Shown: one piece after another, positions 25,109 to 35,127 of the stretch
Numbering within the stretch: the first letter of the stretch is position 1
Layout: the number at the start of each line of letters is the position of its first letter
NCBI GenBank assembly: GCA_016191285.1
Contig: JACPPA010000027.1
Location: forward strand, 1-41,602
Reading direction: 5' to 3'
DNA from: Gammaproteobacteria bacterium
GTDB taxonomy: Bacteria; Pseudomonadota; Gammaproteobacteria; Ga0077536
Length of the DNA stretch: 41,602 bases
The notes under the pieces: model-generated
The model's database searches: none
What the model was told of the DNA's origin: nothing
Seen by the model: only the letters and a program-made list of their open reading frames with translations
Made by a program: the position numbers and the translations under genes

Positions 25109-26368
25109 CTAGGCAGCGGCGTCGGTGGTCGCCGTGGGCTGGCGTGCGCTGTAATGGGACTGCACGTAATTGTTAAGGATTGATTTGAAATCGGCCGCGA
25201 TATTGTCGCCGCGCAGCGTCATTGCTTTGTCGCCGTCGATGAAGACCGGCGCCGCTGGCGCTTCGCCGCTACCTGGTAACGAAATGCCGATATTCGCGTG
25301 TTTACTTTCGCCCGGACCATTGACCACGCAGCCCATCACCGCCAACGTCATCGTTTCAACACCGGGATATTGGTTGCTCCAGAGCGGCATTTGCGTTCGA
25401 ACGTAGGCCTGAATATCCTCGGCGAGTTCCTGAAACACCGTGCTCGTCGTGCGGCCACAGCCAGGGCACGCGGTGACCAGAGGCGTAAACGAACGGAGGC
25501 CCAAGGTCTGCAAGATTTCTTGTGCCACGATCACTTCTTTGGTGCGATCGCCATTAGGTTCCGGAGTCAACGACACGCGAATGGTATCGCCGATCCCTTG
25601 TTGCAATAAGATACCCATGCCAGCGGTCGAAGCGACAATTCCTTTCGAGCCCATGCCAGCTTCGGTTAAACCTAAATGCAACGCATAATCGCAGCGCTGG
25701 GCTAACTCGCAATAGACGGCCACCAAATCCTGGACGCCGCTGACTTTGCAACTGAGTACGATGCGATCGCGCGCCAGGCCCAGCTCTTCGGCCTTGGCGG
25801 CGCTTAATAGAGCTGATTGGATCAACGCCTCACGCGTTACTTCGGCCGCGCTTTTCGGCTGTGACAATTGCGCATTGTCATCCATCATGGAGGTCACTAA
25901 GGCCGGATCGAGACTGCCCCAATTGACGCCGATCCTGACTGGCTTGCGACGCGCAACGGCCACTTCGATCATGGTCGCGAATTGCGCGTCACGTTTGCGA
26001 CCGAAACCCACATTACCGGGATTAATTCGATATTTCGCCAAGGCTTCGGCGCAAGCGGGGTATTTGGTGAGAAGCACATGCCCGTTGTAATGAAAATCGC
26101 CGATCAGCGGCACGCGGCACCCGAGCGCGTCGAGACGGTCGCGGATGCGGCCAACTTGGTCCGCGGCTTCTTCAGTATTAACCGTAATCCGTACCAGCTC
26201 GGAGCCAGCCGCCGCCAGCTGTTGGACCTGTTTCACGGTGGCCGCCGCATCGGCGGTATCCGTATTAGTCATCGATTGGACCACGATCGGATGCTCGCCA
26301 CCGATGGTCAGCGCGCCAACTTGAACTCCGACGCTCGCGCGCCGCGTGTACTGGAGATTGGTATTCAT
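25109..26368 (-). CDS. ispG: 4-hydroxy-3-methylbut-2-en-1-yl diphosphate synthase
   Basis: A 419-residue [4Fe-4S] enzyme converting MEcPP to HMBPP in the non-mevalonate (MEP) isoprenoid pathway. The N-terminal TIM barrel shows [31 protein letters not shown] and RIGVNWGSL. The C-terminal cluster domain has TACPGCGRT (two Cys), then [11 protein letters not shown] with the third Cys and the ligand Glu. It reads on the same strand as mpl with a 49-nt gap. Isoprenoids made here would feed both ubiquinone and undecaprenyl phosphate synthesis. Confidence 0.97.
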   Translation of the reverse strand: MNTNLQYTRRASVGVQVGALTIGGEHPIVVQSMTNTDTADAAATVKQVQQLAAAGSELVRITVNTEEAADQVGRIRDRLDALGCRVPLIGDFHYNGHVLLTKYPACAEALAKYRINPGNVGFGRKRDAQFATMIEVAVARRKPVRIGVNWGSLDPALVTSMMDDNAQLSQPKSAAEVTREALIQSALLSAAKAEELGLARDRIVLSCKVSGVQDLVAVYCELAQRCDYALHLGLTEAGMGSKGIVASTAGMGILLQQGIGDTIRVSLTPEPNGDRTKEVIVAQEILQTLGLRSFTPLVTACPGCGRTTSTVFQELAEDIQAYVRTQMPLWSNQYPGVETMTLAVMGCVVNGPGESKHANIGISLPGSGEAPAAPVFIDGDKAMTLRGDNIAADFKSILNNYVQSHYSARQPTATTDAAA

Positions 26369-26511
26369 AGGAGAAACAGCTTCTGAGCAACCGGTGCTGA
26401 TCTTAGCCGAGGCAAGGGGGCGCAGCTATAGACAGTCGTTGCTTACGTTAGTGTTGTTCCGGGCCCGAATCCGGAGAGTAGGCTCTGAGGCCGCGCGACA
26501 ACGCTCGCGTC

Positions 26512-27210
26512 TTAGGTGTTGGTCAAGCGCTCTAAGCGATAGCCATGCTGATAAATGGACGACAGCTTCCAACCCATCTCGACCGCCAACACGAGTTTAG
26601 TTCGAATCCGACTCACATGAGTGTCCACGGTCCGCGTATTGATGTCCGGGTTACGTCCCCATACGCTTTCTAAAATATGCGCGCGGGACAATACCCGACC
26701 AATATTTCGGAACAAAAATACCACGAGCTCGTATTCTTTTTGCGTGACTTCAATGCGCTGCCCGTCTTTGCGGATCTCATGATTGGCGAGGTCGATTTGG
26801 AACGGGTCGAACTGAATCGTCGTTTGCGCATCGTCCACCGAGGCCGCGCGCCGGGCGACGGCGGCGATTCGGGCCAAGAGTTCGCGTTGTTTGGCAGGTT
26901 TTACGATGTAGTCGTCGGCGCCCTGTTCGAGGGCGCGCACGATATCGTCTTCCTTGTCCTTGGCGGTTACGAAAACCACGGGCACCGGCCAGTCAAAATT
27001 CTCACGCACCCACCCAAGAACCTCATAACCATCCATATCAGGAATCATCCAATCGAGGATCAACGCGTCAAAACTATCGTGTTTGATGTTTCGAATGAAT
27101 TGTTTACCCGATTTGAAGTGTTCGCAGGTGTGGCCGGCGCTCTTTAACCATTCGAGGAAAAGGACGGCTTGGTCTTGATCGTCTTCGAGCAATGCTATTC
27201 TCAAGGCCAA
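26512..27210 (-). CDS. OmpR/PhoB-type response regulator, orphan
   Basis: A 232-residue two-domain regulator. The receiver (about 1-120) has the acidic pair EDD, phospho-acceptor Asp53 in LILDWMIPDMDGYE, the switch Thr in VVFVTAKDKEDD and Lys in DDYIVKPAK. The C-terminal winged helix (about 135-232) includes TQKEYELVVFLFRNIGRVLSRAHILESVWG and TVDTHVSRIRTKL, typical of DNA-binding OmpR-class proteins. No histidine kinase gene is adjacent, so the partner is unknown. It is divergent from msrB, with about 190 nt between. Confidence 0.92.
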   Translation of the reverse strand: MALRIALLEDDQDQAVLFLEWLKSAGHTCEHFKSGKQFIRNIKHDSFDALILDWMIPDMDGYEVLGWVRENFDWPVPVVFVTAKDKEDDIVRALEQGADDYIVKPAKQRELLARIAAVARRAASVDDAQTTIQFDPFQIDLANHEIRKDGQRIEVTQKEYELVVFLFRNIGRVLSRAHILESVWGRNPDINTRTVDTHVSRIRTKLVLAVEMGWKLSSIYQHGYRLERLTNT

Positions 27211-27401
27211 TCTCCCGTTACATGGTTAGAGGTAGCACAATATGTCACCCAAACGATTAGCGACCTGAGGCTATAATAACCTTAGGATCGTCAATCGCAA
27301 GCATTTCAACGAGATAGAATTAGACGTTAATAGTCCCACCAAGGATGAGCCTCGAATTTTTGCGGCGTCCAGTGGATTTGTGATCATGAGGAACAGCCCG
27401 C

Positions 27402-27800
27402 ATGTCGAAAATTGAGAAAACCGCGGCCGAATGGCGCGCACAACTGGACTCGATGGAATACGCCGTGTGCCGCGAGCAAGCCACGGAACGGCCGTTTACC
27501 GGCGAGTACACCGACTGCAAGAAAAGCGGCGAATATGTCTGCAAATGTTGTGGCGCGCCGCTGTTTGATTCGGCGCACAAATTTGATTCTGGAAGCGGCT
27601 GGCCGAGTTTTTATGACGCCGCCGAGAAAGCGAATGTCGAGACTCGCTCCGATCAGTCGCATGGCATGGCGCGCACTGAAGTATTGTGCGCCCAATGTGA
27701 TGCCCACCTCGGGCATCTATTTCCCGATGGACCGCAACCGACGGGCTTGCGTTACTGCATCAACTCGGTATCGCTGAGCCTCAAGGAACGCGATGTGTGA
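27402..27800 (+). CDS. msrB: Peptide-methionine (R)-S-oxide reductase
   Basis: A 132-residue MsrB that reduces methionine-R-sulfoxide in proteins. Structural zinc is held by CKCC and CAQC; GSGWPSF and [10 protein letters not shown] are family signatures, and the catalytic cysteine is in RYCINSVSL. No signal peptide, so cytoplasmic. Shine-Dalgarno GAGGAA precedes the ATG. A TATAAT hexamer at 27272-27277 may be its -10 box, but no good -35 is visible. Its stop overlaps the start of the TusA-like gene by 4 nt (GTGA). Confidence 0.96.
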   Translation: MSKIEKTAAEWRAQLDSMEYAVCREQATERPFTGEYTDCKKSGEYVCKCCGAPLFDSAHKFDSGSGWPSFYDAAEKANVETRSDQSHGMARTEVLCAQCDAHLGHLFPDGPQPTGLRYCINSVSLSLKERDV

Positions 27801-28048
27801 TCACGTACGAGGCGTATTTAGACCGGTGCGTCGCCAGGATCGACGCCGTCGGACTCAATTGTCCGCTGCCGTTGCTTAAGACTAAAAAGGCGCTGGCGAG
27901 CGCAAGGCGTGGCGATTGCGTGTACCTGTGCGCAACGGATCCCAACTCGATGCGAGATCTCACCGGCTACGCAGCACAAGCCGGCCACGCGTTATTGGTG
28001 GCGGAGGAAAGCGCTGGGCGCTATCACTTTGTCGTTGAAAAAAGCTAA
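27797..28048 (+). CDS. TusA-like sulfurtransferase/redox protein
   Basis: An 83-residue member of the TusA/SirA/YedF family. [16 protein letters not shown] carries the CPxP motif with active Cys22 at the head of the first helix, and [15 protein letters not shown] matches the conserved second-helix region. TusA proteins pass persulfide sulfur in tRNA thiolation, molybdenum-cofactor or sulfur metabolism; which applies here is unknown. The start is a GTG overlapping the msrB stop, so the two are translationally coupled. It converges on dcd with 10 nt between stops. Confidence 0.85.
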   Translation: MITYEAYLDRCVARIDAVGLNCPLPLLKTKKALASARRGDCVYLCATDPNSMRDLTGYAAQAGHALLVAEESAGRYHFVVEKS

Positions 28049-28058
28049 GCGCGAACCT

Positions 28059-28625
28059 TTACGCTTTCGGTAAGGTGACGCCGGTTTGAAACTGATATTT
28101 TCCCCCGCGCTCCTTGTACGATACTTCGCAGGACTGATCGGATTCCAGGAAGATCACCTGCGCGACGCCCTCATTGGCATAGATGCGCGCGGGCAGGGTC
28201 GTGGTGTTCGAAAACTCCAGCGTCACGTGACCTTCCCACTCGGGTTCAAGCGGCGTGACATTGACGATGATCCCGCACCGCGCATAGGTTGATTTGCCGA
28301 GACAGATAGTCAACACGTTGCGAGGGATCCGGAAATACTCCACCGTGCGCGCTAGCGCAAACGAATTCGGCGGGATGATGCACACCGACGCGTCGACGTC
28401 GACAAAGCTCGCCGGGTCGAAGTTTTTGGGATCTACGATCGCCGAATTGATGTTGGTGAAGACCTTGAATTCCGATGCGCAGCGGATGTCGTAGCCGTAG
28501 CTCGACGTGCCGTACGAGATGACTCGTTGACCGTCGACTTCCCGGATCTGATGCGCTTCGAACGGTTCGATCATGCCGTGCTCACGCGCCATATGCTTAA
28601 TCCACGTGTCGGCCTTGACGGGCAT
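28059..28625 (-). CDS. dcd: dCTP deaminase
   Basis: A 188-residue trimeric enzyme deaminating dCTP to dUTP, the main source of dUMP for thymidylate synthase in Gammaproteobacteria. It shows [55 protein letters not shown] with the catalytic Glu, [10 protein letters not shown] and a C-terminal [12 protein letters not shown]. The length is near the usual 188-193. It follows apbC on the same strand after 23 nt. It functionally complements thyA-folA at 6.8-8.1 kb. Confidence 0.97.
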   Translation of the reverse strand: MPVKADTWIKHMAREHGMIEPFEAHQIREVDGQRVISYGTSSYGYDIRCASEFKVFTNINSAIVDPKNFDPASFVDVDASVCIIPPNSFALARTVEYFRIPRNVLTICLGKSTYARCGIIVNVTPLEPEWEGHVTLEFSNTTTLPARIYANEGVAQVIFLESDQSCEVSYKERGGKYQFQTGVTLPKA

Positions 28626-28648
28626 TACCTGAGCCTCGCTCGCAGCGG

Positions 28649-29740
28649 CTACGAATTCTTTTGAATGACGATATTCGGGAATCGCCCGCTATAGTCCTTT
28701 GCCCGTAGCGCGAGTTTGGCGGTGACTCTGCGTGCAATTTCACGATAAACCTGCGTCGCCGACGATTCCGGGTCGGTGTGGACCGTGGGCCGGCCGTTAT
28801 CGACGCCTTCGCGGATGCGAATATCGAGCGGCAAGCAACCGAGCAGGGGAACGCCGTACTGCGTGGCCATCGAGGCGCCGCCGCCGGCGCCAAAGATGTG
28901 TTCCGCGTGCCCGCAATTTGAGCACACATGCACGCTCATGTTTTCGACAATGCCAAGGACCGGTACTTCTACTTTTTCAAACATCTTAAGGCCCTTCCGC
29001 GCATCGAGCAGGGCGATGTCTTGCGGCGTGGTCACGATGATTGCGCCGCTCAAGGGTACCTTTTGACAGAGGGTCAATTGGATATCGCCAGTCCCTGGCG
29101 GCAGGTCGATGATCAGGTAATCGAGTGCGCGCCAATTAGTCTCGCGTAACAATTGTTCTAGCGCGCTAGTCGCCATCGGGCCGCGCCAGATCATCGGCGT
29201 ATCTTCCTCGATCAAATGCCCAATCGAGATGCATTGAATGCCATAGCTTTCTTTCGGCTCCATGGATTTTCCGTCACGCGAATCTGGCCGCCCAGGGCAA
29301 CCAAGCATGCGCGGTTGGCTGGGACCGTAAATGTCGGCGTCCAAGAGTCCGACACTCGCGCCTTCGTCGCGCAGGGCGAGCGCTAAATTGGCCGCGGTGG
29401 TGGACTTTCCTACGCCACCCTTGCCGGAGGCTACCGCAATGGTGTTTTTGACACCGGGCAGGGTCTTAACGCCTTTTTGCACGGCGTGCGAGACGATTTT
29501 CGTCGCGATATTAATTTGCGGTGGAGGTGTGGCGCTCAGCACGGCGAGAGTCTGGCTGAGTTCATGACGAAGGGTAGCGCCGTAGCGCGCGAGCGGGAAG
29601 CCCGCTTCGAGTTCGATCGCGATTGAACCAGTCGTGTCGCCGATCGATTTCAGCATGCCGGCCGTGACTACATCGGTTTCGAGGTAGGGATCGCGATAGG
29701 TGCGGAGCGCGGCTTCAATTTGGTCGTGCGTGGGTGTCAT
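28649..29740 (-). CDS. apbC: Iron-sulfur cluster carrier protein ApbC/Mrp
   Basis: A 363-residue P-loop NTPase that binds and transfers [4Fe-4S] clusters to apo-proteins. An N-terminal MIP18/DUF59-like domain (about 1-75, [17 protein letters not shown]) precedes the deviant Walker [12 protein letters not shown] (about 104-114), [24 protein letters not shown] and the C-terminal CSNCGH whose CxxC bridges a cluster at the dimer interface. It is divergent from metG. Possible clients in this window are IspG, Nth and the RnfB-like ferredoxin (inference). Confidence 0.95.
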   Translation of the reverse strand: MTPTHDQIEAALRTYRDPYLETDVVTAGMLKSIGDTTGSIAIELEAGFPLARYGATLRHELSQTLAVLSATPPPQINIATKIVSHAVQKGVKTLPGVKNTIAVASGKGGVGKSTTAANLALALRDEGASVGLLDADIYGPSQPRMLGCPGRPDSRDGKSMEPKESYGIQCISIGHLIEEDTPMIWRGPMATSALEQLLRETNWRALDYLIIDLPPGTGDIQLTLCQKVPLSGAIIVTTPQDIALLDARKGLKMFEKVEVPVLGIVENMSVHVCSNCGHAEHIFGAGGGASMATQYGVPLLGCLPLDIRIREGVDNGRPTVHTDPESSATQVYREIARRVTAKLALRAKDYSGRFPNIVIQKNS

Positions 29741-29859
29741 GGCCTACATCTGTCAGCGAGGGTGCCCCATTGTACACAAGCACGAACCTTCCGGGTCCAT
29801 GACATGGCTGGGCGCGTGGTGCTAACTTACGCCTTGTTTTATCCGCAGTTCAAACACGC

Positions 29860-31884
29860 ATGACTTCAGCTCCGCGCCACATCCTCGTCACGAGCGCACT
29901 GCCTTACGCCAACGGTCCGATCCATATTGGCCATCTCGTGGAATATATCCAGACTGACATCTGGGTGCGGTTTCAACGCATGCGCGGACATCGCTGTCAT
30001 TACGTGTGTGCGGACGACGCCCACGGCACGCCCATTATGTTGCGCGCCGAGCAAGAAGGGATCACGCCTGAAGCGCTGGTGGCTCGCATCGGTGTCGAGC
30101 ATCGGGCGGACTTCGCCGGCTTTGGAATCAGCTTTGATAATTATCACTCGACGCATTCCTCGGAAAATCGCGCTATCGCAACGTTGATTTACGAGCGACT
30201 GCGTGATGCCGGGCACATCGTGCGCCGGACTATTCGTCAAGCCTACGATCCCGTCAAGCAGATGTTTCTGCCGGATCGCTTCATTCGCGGCAAGTGCCCG
30301 CGCTGCGGCGCGCCGGAGCAATATGGCGATAGCTGCGAGGTGTGCGGCGCGACTTATGCGCCGACCGATCTGATCGATCCGCGATCCGCGCTGACCGGCG
30401 TGACGCCAGAACAACGCGAGTCCGAACACGTATTCTTTCGTCTCGGCGATTTCGAGCCGATGTTGCGTACCTGGCTGGCCAGCAGCAACCTGCAATCAGG
30501 TGTGATCAATAAACTGCAGGAGTGGTTCATCGCGGGGTTGCAGGACTGGGATATTTCGCGCGATGCGCCGTACTTCGGTTTCGAAATACCGGACGCACCC
30601 GGCAAATACTTTTACGTCTGGCTCGACGCGCCGATCGGCTATCTGGCGAGCTTTAAACACCTGTGTGCACGGACCGGCATAGATTACGACGAGTTTTGTC
30701 GGCCGGGCACCACCACCGAGCTCTATCATTTCATCGGCAAGGACATCATGTATTTTCATACGTTGTTCTGGCCGGCCATGCTCCATGGCGCGGGCTTTCG
30801 GCTGCCGAACAATGTGTTTGTCCATGGCTTCCTGACTGTCGATGGACAGAAGATGTCGAAATCGCGCGGCACTTTCATTACCGCACGAACTTACCTTGAT
30901 CATCTCGACCCCGAATACCTGCGCTACTATTTCGCGGCGAAGCTGGCGCCCGCGTTGGATGACATCGATCTCAATTTGGAGGACTTCCAACAGCGCGTGA
31001 ATGCCGATCTCGTGGGCAAGGTCGTCAATATCGCGAGCCGTTGTGCGGGCTTTATCAACAATATTTTCGCCGGCGACTTATGTGTCGATAGCGCGGATCC
31101 GGAACTTGAAGTGCGCTTGCGCGCCGCCGCCGCGGCGCTTGCCGTGGCGTACGAGGGACGCGATTATGCGCGCGTCATGCGCGACATCATGGCGCTCGCC
31201 GATTTTTCGAATCAATTCATTGATCGCCATAAGCCGTGGGTACTCGCCAAGGATCCGGCTGCGCGCGACGCGCTGCACCGTGTCGCCTCGACCGGCATCG
31301 AGCTGTTTCGGCTGCTCATGATTTATCTCAAACCCGTGCTGCCGCGGATGGCGAGTGCGGCGGAAACCTTTCTGGGCTGCGGCGCGTTGACTTGGGCCGA
31401 CGCTGAGCGCCGCCTTGGCCGCCATCGAATCAGTACCTTTTCGCCGTTGAAGACTCGCGTCGATGCCAAGCAGGTTGCTGCCATGGTGAAAGCGTCCAAG
31501 GCCACGCTTGGTCCGACGGAATCAGCCATGAGCGCGTCGCTGTCTGACCCACTCGCACCTGAAATCAATATCGACGACTTCGCCAAGATCGATCTCAGAG
31601 TCGCGCGGGTGGTTGGCGCGAAACAGGTAGTGGGCGCGGATAAACTGGTCGAATTACAGCTCGATATCGGAAATGAAACGCGCACGGTGTTCGCTGGGAT
31701 CAGGGCTGCGTACGAACCAGAAGTTTTAGTGGGGCGGATGGTCGTGATGGTGGCAAATCTCGCGCCACGCAAGATGCGGTTTGGTGTGTCGGAGGGCATG
31801 GTTCTCGCGGCAGGTCCGGGGGGTGAAGAGGTATTCGTCATCGCGCCCGATCAAGGCGCCGTGCCCGGTATGCGCGTTAAGTAA
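29860..31884 (+). CDS. metG: Methionyl-tRNA synthetase
   Basis: A 674-residue class I synthetase charging both initiator and elongator tRNA-Met. The HIGH signature is HIGH at residues 22-25, four zinc-binding cysteines lie in CPRCG...CEVCG (about 147-163), and QKMSKSRG is the KMSKS loop (about 332). An EMAP-II/Trbp111-like tRNA-binding domain occupies the last hundred residues ([17 protein letters not shown] to the end) and mediates dimerisation. It heads a plus-strand run that continues without a gap over 40 nt to 41419. The start is an ATG in ACGCATGACTTC. Confidence 0.98.
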   Translation: MTSAPRHILVTSALPYANGPIHIGHLVEYIQTDIWVRFQRMRGHRCHYVCADDAHGTPIMLRAEQEGITPEALVARIGVEHRADFAGFGISFDNYHSTHSSENRAIATLIYERLRDAGHIVRRTIRQAYDPVKQMFLPDRFIRGKCPRCGAPEQYGDSCEVCGATYAPTDLIDPRSALTGVTPEQRESEHVFFRLGDFEPMLRTWLASSNLQSGVINKLQEWFIAGLQDWDISRDAPYFGFEIPDAPGKYFYVWLDAPIGYLASFKHLCARTGIDYDEFCRPGTTTELYHFIGKDIMYFHTLFWPAMLHGAGFRLPNNVFVHGFLTVDGQKMSKSRGTFITARTYLDHLDPEYLRYYFAAKLAPALDDIDLNLEDFQQRVNADLVGKVVNIASRCAGFINNIFAGDLCVDSADPELEVRLRAAAAALAVAYEGRDYARVMRDIMALADFSNQFIDRHKPWVLAKDPAARDALHRVASTGIELFRLLMIYLKPVLPRMASAAETFLGCGALTWADAERRLGRHRISTFSPLKTRVDAKQVAAMVKASKATLGPTESAMSASLSDPLAPEINIDDFAKIDLRVARVVGAKQVVGADKLVELQLDIGNETRTVFAGIRAAYEPEVLVGRMVVMVANLAPRKMRFGVSEGMVLAAGPGGEEVFVIAPDQGAVPGMRVK

Positions 31885-31895
31885 GTAAAAAACCA

Positions 31896-32801
31896 GTGTC
31901 ACGCCTCGATAATCTTCCGGATCGCGTCCTCGCGCTGTTACCCCAAACGCAGTGCCGGCAATGTGGGTATGACGGCTGCCAGCCTTTCGCGGAAGCGTTG
32001 AGCGCGGGTCAGGCCTCACCCGCCGCGTGTCCGCCGGGGGGTGTGGTGGTCGAACAACGGCTGCGCGCGTTACTCGCGCTTGCGCCCGCCGCGAGCGGCG
32101 AAAAATATCTCGCACCTTTGCCCCATCCAGTGCTCGCCCGCATTCGCGAAGCCGAGTGTATCGGGTGCACGAAATGTTTGGTGGCCTGTCCAGTAGATGC
32201 CATTGTGGGGGCCGCGCTGCAACTCCATACGGTGCTGACCGCGCATTGCACGGGTTGTGCACTGTGTCTGCCGCCGTGTCCAGTCGATTGCATCGATCTC
32301 GTTCCGGCACAAGCCAACAGCGACTGGCCGCATCCGCAATCGCCCGCGGCCATGCGAATCGCGACCAGCGTCGCGCAAGCCTGTACCCACTGTGGCGCTT
32401 GTCCTGCGGCGTGCCCGGAGGAATTAAATCCGGAGCGGTTGTTGAAGGATGTCAGTCACGCAAATTTCGATGCGGCCGCCGCGGCGGGACTTGCGCGGTG
32501 TACCGAGTGTGCTCGATGTGACGCGGTGTGCCCCAGCGAAATTCCGCTCAGCGCATATTTCGCGCATGGCCGCGCGACCTTGGCCGCCATCACTAAATTT
32601 GAAGCACAGGCGCGAAGTTCGGCGACGCGTTACGCTGCTAATCTGGCGCGTCCACCATTCGCCGATCGCCTACGGCAAGCAACGACCGATGGACTCGCCG
32701 AGCTCGGACTGACACCCGCCGCGCTCAGCGACGAAATCAACGGCGCAGTGATGCGGGCGCATGCGCGGCGGGCGGCGAATGCATTGAATCCGGACGCCTA
32801 A
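31896..32801 (+). CDS. RnfB-like ferredoxin fused to an RnfC-type C-terminal tail
   Basis: A 301-residue multi-cluster protein. After a short N-terminus it has the RnfB Fe-S domain (CRQCGYDGCQPFAEAL, last Cys near AACPPGG), then two [4Fe-4S] ferredoxin motifs (CIGCTKCLVACPVD and CTGCALCLPPCPVD, about 89-132). The rest, CTHCGACPAACPEELNPERLL and CTECARCDAVCPSEIPLSAYF, is not standard RnfB: it resembles the cluster-binding C-terminus of RnfC. The N-terminal membrane helix of canonical RnfB/RsxB is missing (the GTG start goes straight into LDNLPDRVLALLP). No rnfA, D, G or E is adjacent. It lies 11 nt after metG and 1 nt before nth, the usual rnf-nth linkage. It may be a soluble electron carrier for reductases or for Fe-S proteins. 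Confidence 0.85.
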   Translation: MSRLDNLPDRVLALLPQTQCRQCGYDGCQPFAEALSAGQASPAACPPGGVVVEQRLRALLALAPAASGEKYLAPLPHPVLARIREAECIGCTKCLVACPVDAIVGAALQLHTVLTAHCTGCALCLPPCPVDCIDLVPAQANSDWPHPQSPAAMRIATSVAQACTHCGACPAACPEELNPERLLKDVSHANFDAAAAAGLARCTECARCDAVCPSEIPLSAYFAHGRATLAAITKFEAQARSSATRYAANLARPPFADRLRQATTDGLAELGLTPAALSDEINGAVMRAHARRAANALNPDA

Positions 32802-32802
32802 C

Positions 32803-33465
32803 ATGGAGCCGCGCGCAGTCCAAGCGATGTTCAAAAAATTAGCCGCTGCCGATCCGCACCCGACCACGGAACTAACTTACGCGAATCCGTTTGAGTTGCT
32901 GGTGGCGGTCATCTTATCCGCGCAAGCTACCGATATGAGCGTAAACAAGGCGACACGCACGCTGTTCGCCAGCGCTAACACCCCGGCGGCGTTGCTTGCG
33001 CTCGGCGAGCATGGTTTAAAGCAGCATATAAAAGCTATTGGGTTATTCAATGCCAAAGCGCGGCACCTGATGATCACCGCACGACAACTTATCGAGCTGC
33101 ATCGGGGTGAAGTGCCGCAGACGCGCGAAGCACTCGAAGCCTTGCCTGGAGTGGGGCGTAAGACGGCCAATGTGGTGCTTAACACGGCGTTCGGCGAGCC
33201 GACGATTGCGGTCGATACGCATATCTTTCGAGTCGCCAATCGAACCGGGCTGGCGCCGGGCAAGACGCCGCTGCAGGTGGAGGAGGGACTACTAGTGGCG
33301 GTGCCCAAAAAGTACCGCCAGCACGCGCATCATTGGTTGATTTTACATGGGCGCTATACGTGCATGGCGCGACGGCCAAAGTGTGCCACCTGCATTATCG
33401 GTAAAGAGTGTACCTGGTCGCAAAAGAAAGAATATCTCAAGCAGAGCACCGATGCTCGTCAGTAG
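32803..33465 (+). CDS. nth: Endonuclease III (DNA glycosylase/AP lyase)
   Basis: A 220-residue HhH-GPD base-excision repair enzyme removing oxidised pyrimidines. ILSAQATDMSVNKAT and the helix-hairpin-helix LPGVGRKTANVVLN, including the catalytic Lys, precede VDTHIFRVANR with the catalytic Asp. The C-terminal [4Fe-4S] loop follows the CX6CX2CX5C spacing (CMARRPKCATCIIGKEC). The ATG at 32803 is 1 nt after the stop of the RnfB-like gene; its end overlaps the DUF1841 gene by 14 nt. Confidence 0.97.
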   Translation: MEPRAVQAMFKKLAAADPHPTTELTYANPFELLVAVILSAQATDMSVNKATRTLFASANTPAALLALGEHGLKQHIKAIGLFNAKARHLMITARQLIELHRGEVPQTREALEALPGVGRKTANVVLNTAFGEPTIAVDTHIFRVANRTGLAPGKTPLQVEEGLLVAVPKKYRQHAHHWLILHGRYTCMARRPKCATCIIGKECTWSQKKEYLKQSTDARQ

Positions 33466-33862
33466 CACAGACGAGTCGCGACGCTTTTTTGCCGAGGCCT
33501 GGCGCAAGCGCTGCGCGGGTGAGGCGCTGGCGCCGCTTGAGATGATGGTCGCCGAGGTCATCGCGGCTCACCCCGAATACCACGCGTTATTTGGCGCCTC
33601 ATTGGTGCCGCCAACATCGGCGGATAACCCGTTCCTGCATTTGAGTCTCCACATCGCCTTAAACGAACAACTCCAAACCGATCGACCGGCCGGCATTAGA
33701 GCGATCTACGCGACGATGAAGCAGCAAGACGGCGGAGATGCGCATGCCGCGGAACATCGAATAATGACCGTATTGGCCGAGACCTTGTGGAATGCCCAGC
33801 ACCGCGGGACGGCGCCGGATGAAGCGGTGTATACCGCAAAGTTAAATCAGGCGCTGACATGA
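33452..33862 (+). CDS. DUF1841 family protein
   Basis: A 136-residue protein of unknown function. It shows RRFFAEAWRKRCAGEALAPLE, then a HPEYHALF segment and NPFLHLSLHIALNEQL, with a His-containing AAEHRIMTVLAETLW near the C-terminus, matching the DUF1841 family as I recall it. No signal peptide or membrane segment; rich in helix. The ATG at 33452 is inside the last codons of nth; the longer frame from 33347 would be entirely within nth. Its stop overlaps the next start as ATGA. The family is often encoded near nth. Confidence 0.8.
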   Translation: MLVSSTDESRRFFAEAWRKRCAGEALAPLEMMVAEVIAAHPEYHALFGASLVPPTSADNPFLHLSLHIALNEQLQTDRPAGIRAIYATMKQQDGGDAHAAEHRIMTVLAETLWNAQHRGTAPDEAVYTAKLNQALT

Positions 33863-35127
33863 GGCCAGGAGACGTCAGCGTGCAAGGAATCGCCAACCGC
33901 GAGGGATCGATCGCAGGTTTGTTGGCCGAAGTGACGCAGGAATTTGCGACGTCGCTTAATGTCGAGGACACGCTGCAGGACGCGATTGATCAAATAATCG
34001 ATTATCTGCAAGCCGAAGCCGCTTCAATTTTTTTACTCGACGAAGCGGACCGTTCCTTGATTTGTCGAAAATGCGCGGGTCCAGTCGATATCACGGGATT
34101 GCGCCTCGCGCTGGGTCAGGGAATCGTCGGCGCGACCGTGGATTCGAACCAACTCCAGCTTGTGCGCGATGTGTCCCAGCATACGCAGTTCGCCGCCAGC
34201 ATCGACCGCGACACTGGATTTTCAACCCGCTCAATTCTGTGTGTGCCACTCGCCGTTCGTGGCCAGTGTATCGGCGCGCTTGAGCTAATCAACAAGCGCG
34301 GTGGCGATGGGCTGTTTGGCGCGTCCGACGTGCATTTGGCGACGGCGGTGGCGGCGGCCGCGGCGTTGGCGATTCACAACGCGCGCATGACTCAGGTGCT
34401 GGTGGAGCAGGAACGCATGCGCAAGGAACTCGAACTCGCGCGCGCTATTCAAATTAGTCTATTACCGCCCACGGATTCGACGCTGCCGATTCACGGGCTC
34501 AATTTGCCCGCACGCCAGGTCTCGGGAGATTTTTATGATTACGTGATGCTCGCTGACGGGCGCATTTATTTTTGCATTGCCGATGTCGCTGGCAAGGGCA
34601 TCAATGCCGCGTTGTTGATGGCGAAGACCACGAGCCTGCTGCGTTGTCTCGCCAAAACGATTCGCGATCCCGCCGCGTTGCTCGCGCAGGTAAACGTTGA
34701 AGTCTTCGAGACCGCGTCGCTGGGAATGTTTGTCACGATCATCGCCGGCTTTGTCGCGGCCGATCGACGCTCGATACAGTTTGCCAACGCCGGTCATCAC
34801 GCGCCGTTGCAGCGGCTTGCCGATGGCCGCTATCGCGAACTGACGGCCACCGCGCCACCGCTCGGAGTGGTCGCCGAATTGAGCGCGACCACTCAGTCCC
34901 TGGCGCTCGCCGACGGCAGTATTTATCTGTTCACCGATGGCCTGACCGAAGCGCGTGATGGGAGCGGCCGGGCGCTCGGGCTCGCGGGCTTAAAAGCGGT
35001 GCTCGAATCCGTCAACGCAGTACCATCGCCGACTCGGTTGAGCGCCGCCGTCTCCGTACTTGAAGCTCAACATCGCCATTTTCACGACGATATCACGCTG
35101 GTGTTGGTTAACGGCGATGAGCGCTAA
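33859..35127 (+). CDS. GAF-domain PP2C-type phosphatase (RsbU-like)
   Basis: A 422-residue cytoplasmic phosphatase. A GAF sensor (about 30-180) is followed by a coiled-coil linker (QVLVEQERMRKELELARAIQISLLPP) and a SpoIIE/RsbU PP2C domain (about 220-420) with the metal-binding motifs GDFYDYV, IADVAGKGINAALLM, NAGHHAP, LFTDGLTEARD and the final DDITLVLV. It should dephosphorylate the phosphoserine of a STAS antagonist, very probably the one encoded at 35560. The GAF ligand is unknown. It overlaps DUF1841 by 4 nt and the kinase gene by 11 nt, so all are likely co-translated. Confidence 0.93.
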   Translation: MRPGDVSVQGIANREGSIAGLLAEVTQEFATSLNVEDTLQDAIDQIIDYLQAEAASIFLLDEADRSLICRKCAGPVDITGLRLALGQGIVGATVDSNQLQLVRDVSQHTQFAASIDRDTGFSTRSILCVPLAVRGQCIGALELINKRGGDGLFGASDVHLATAVAAAAALAIHNARMTQVLVEQERMRKELELARAIQISLLPPTDSTLPIHGLNLPARQVSGDFYDYVMLADGRIYFCIADVAGKGINAALLMAKTTSLLRCLAKTIRDPAALLAQVNVEVFETASLGMFVTIIAGFVAADRRSIQFANAGHHAPLQRLADGRYRELTATAPPLGVVAELSATTQSLALADGSIYLFTDGLTEARDGSGRALGLAGLKAVLESVNAVPSPTRLSAAVSVLEAQHRHFHDDITLVLVNGDER

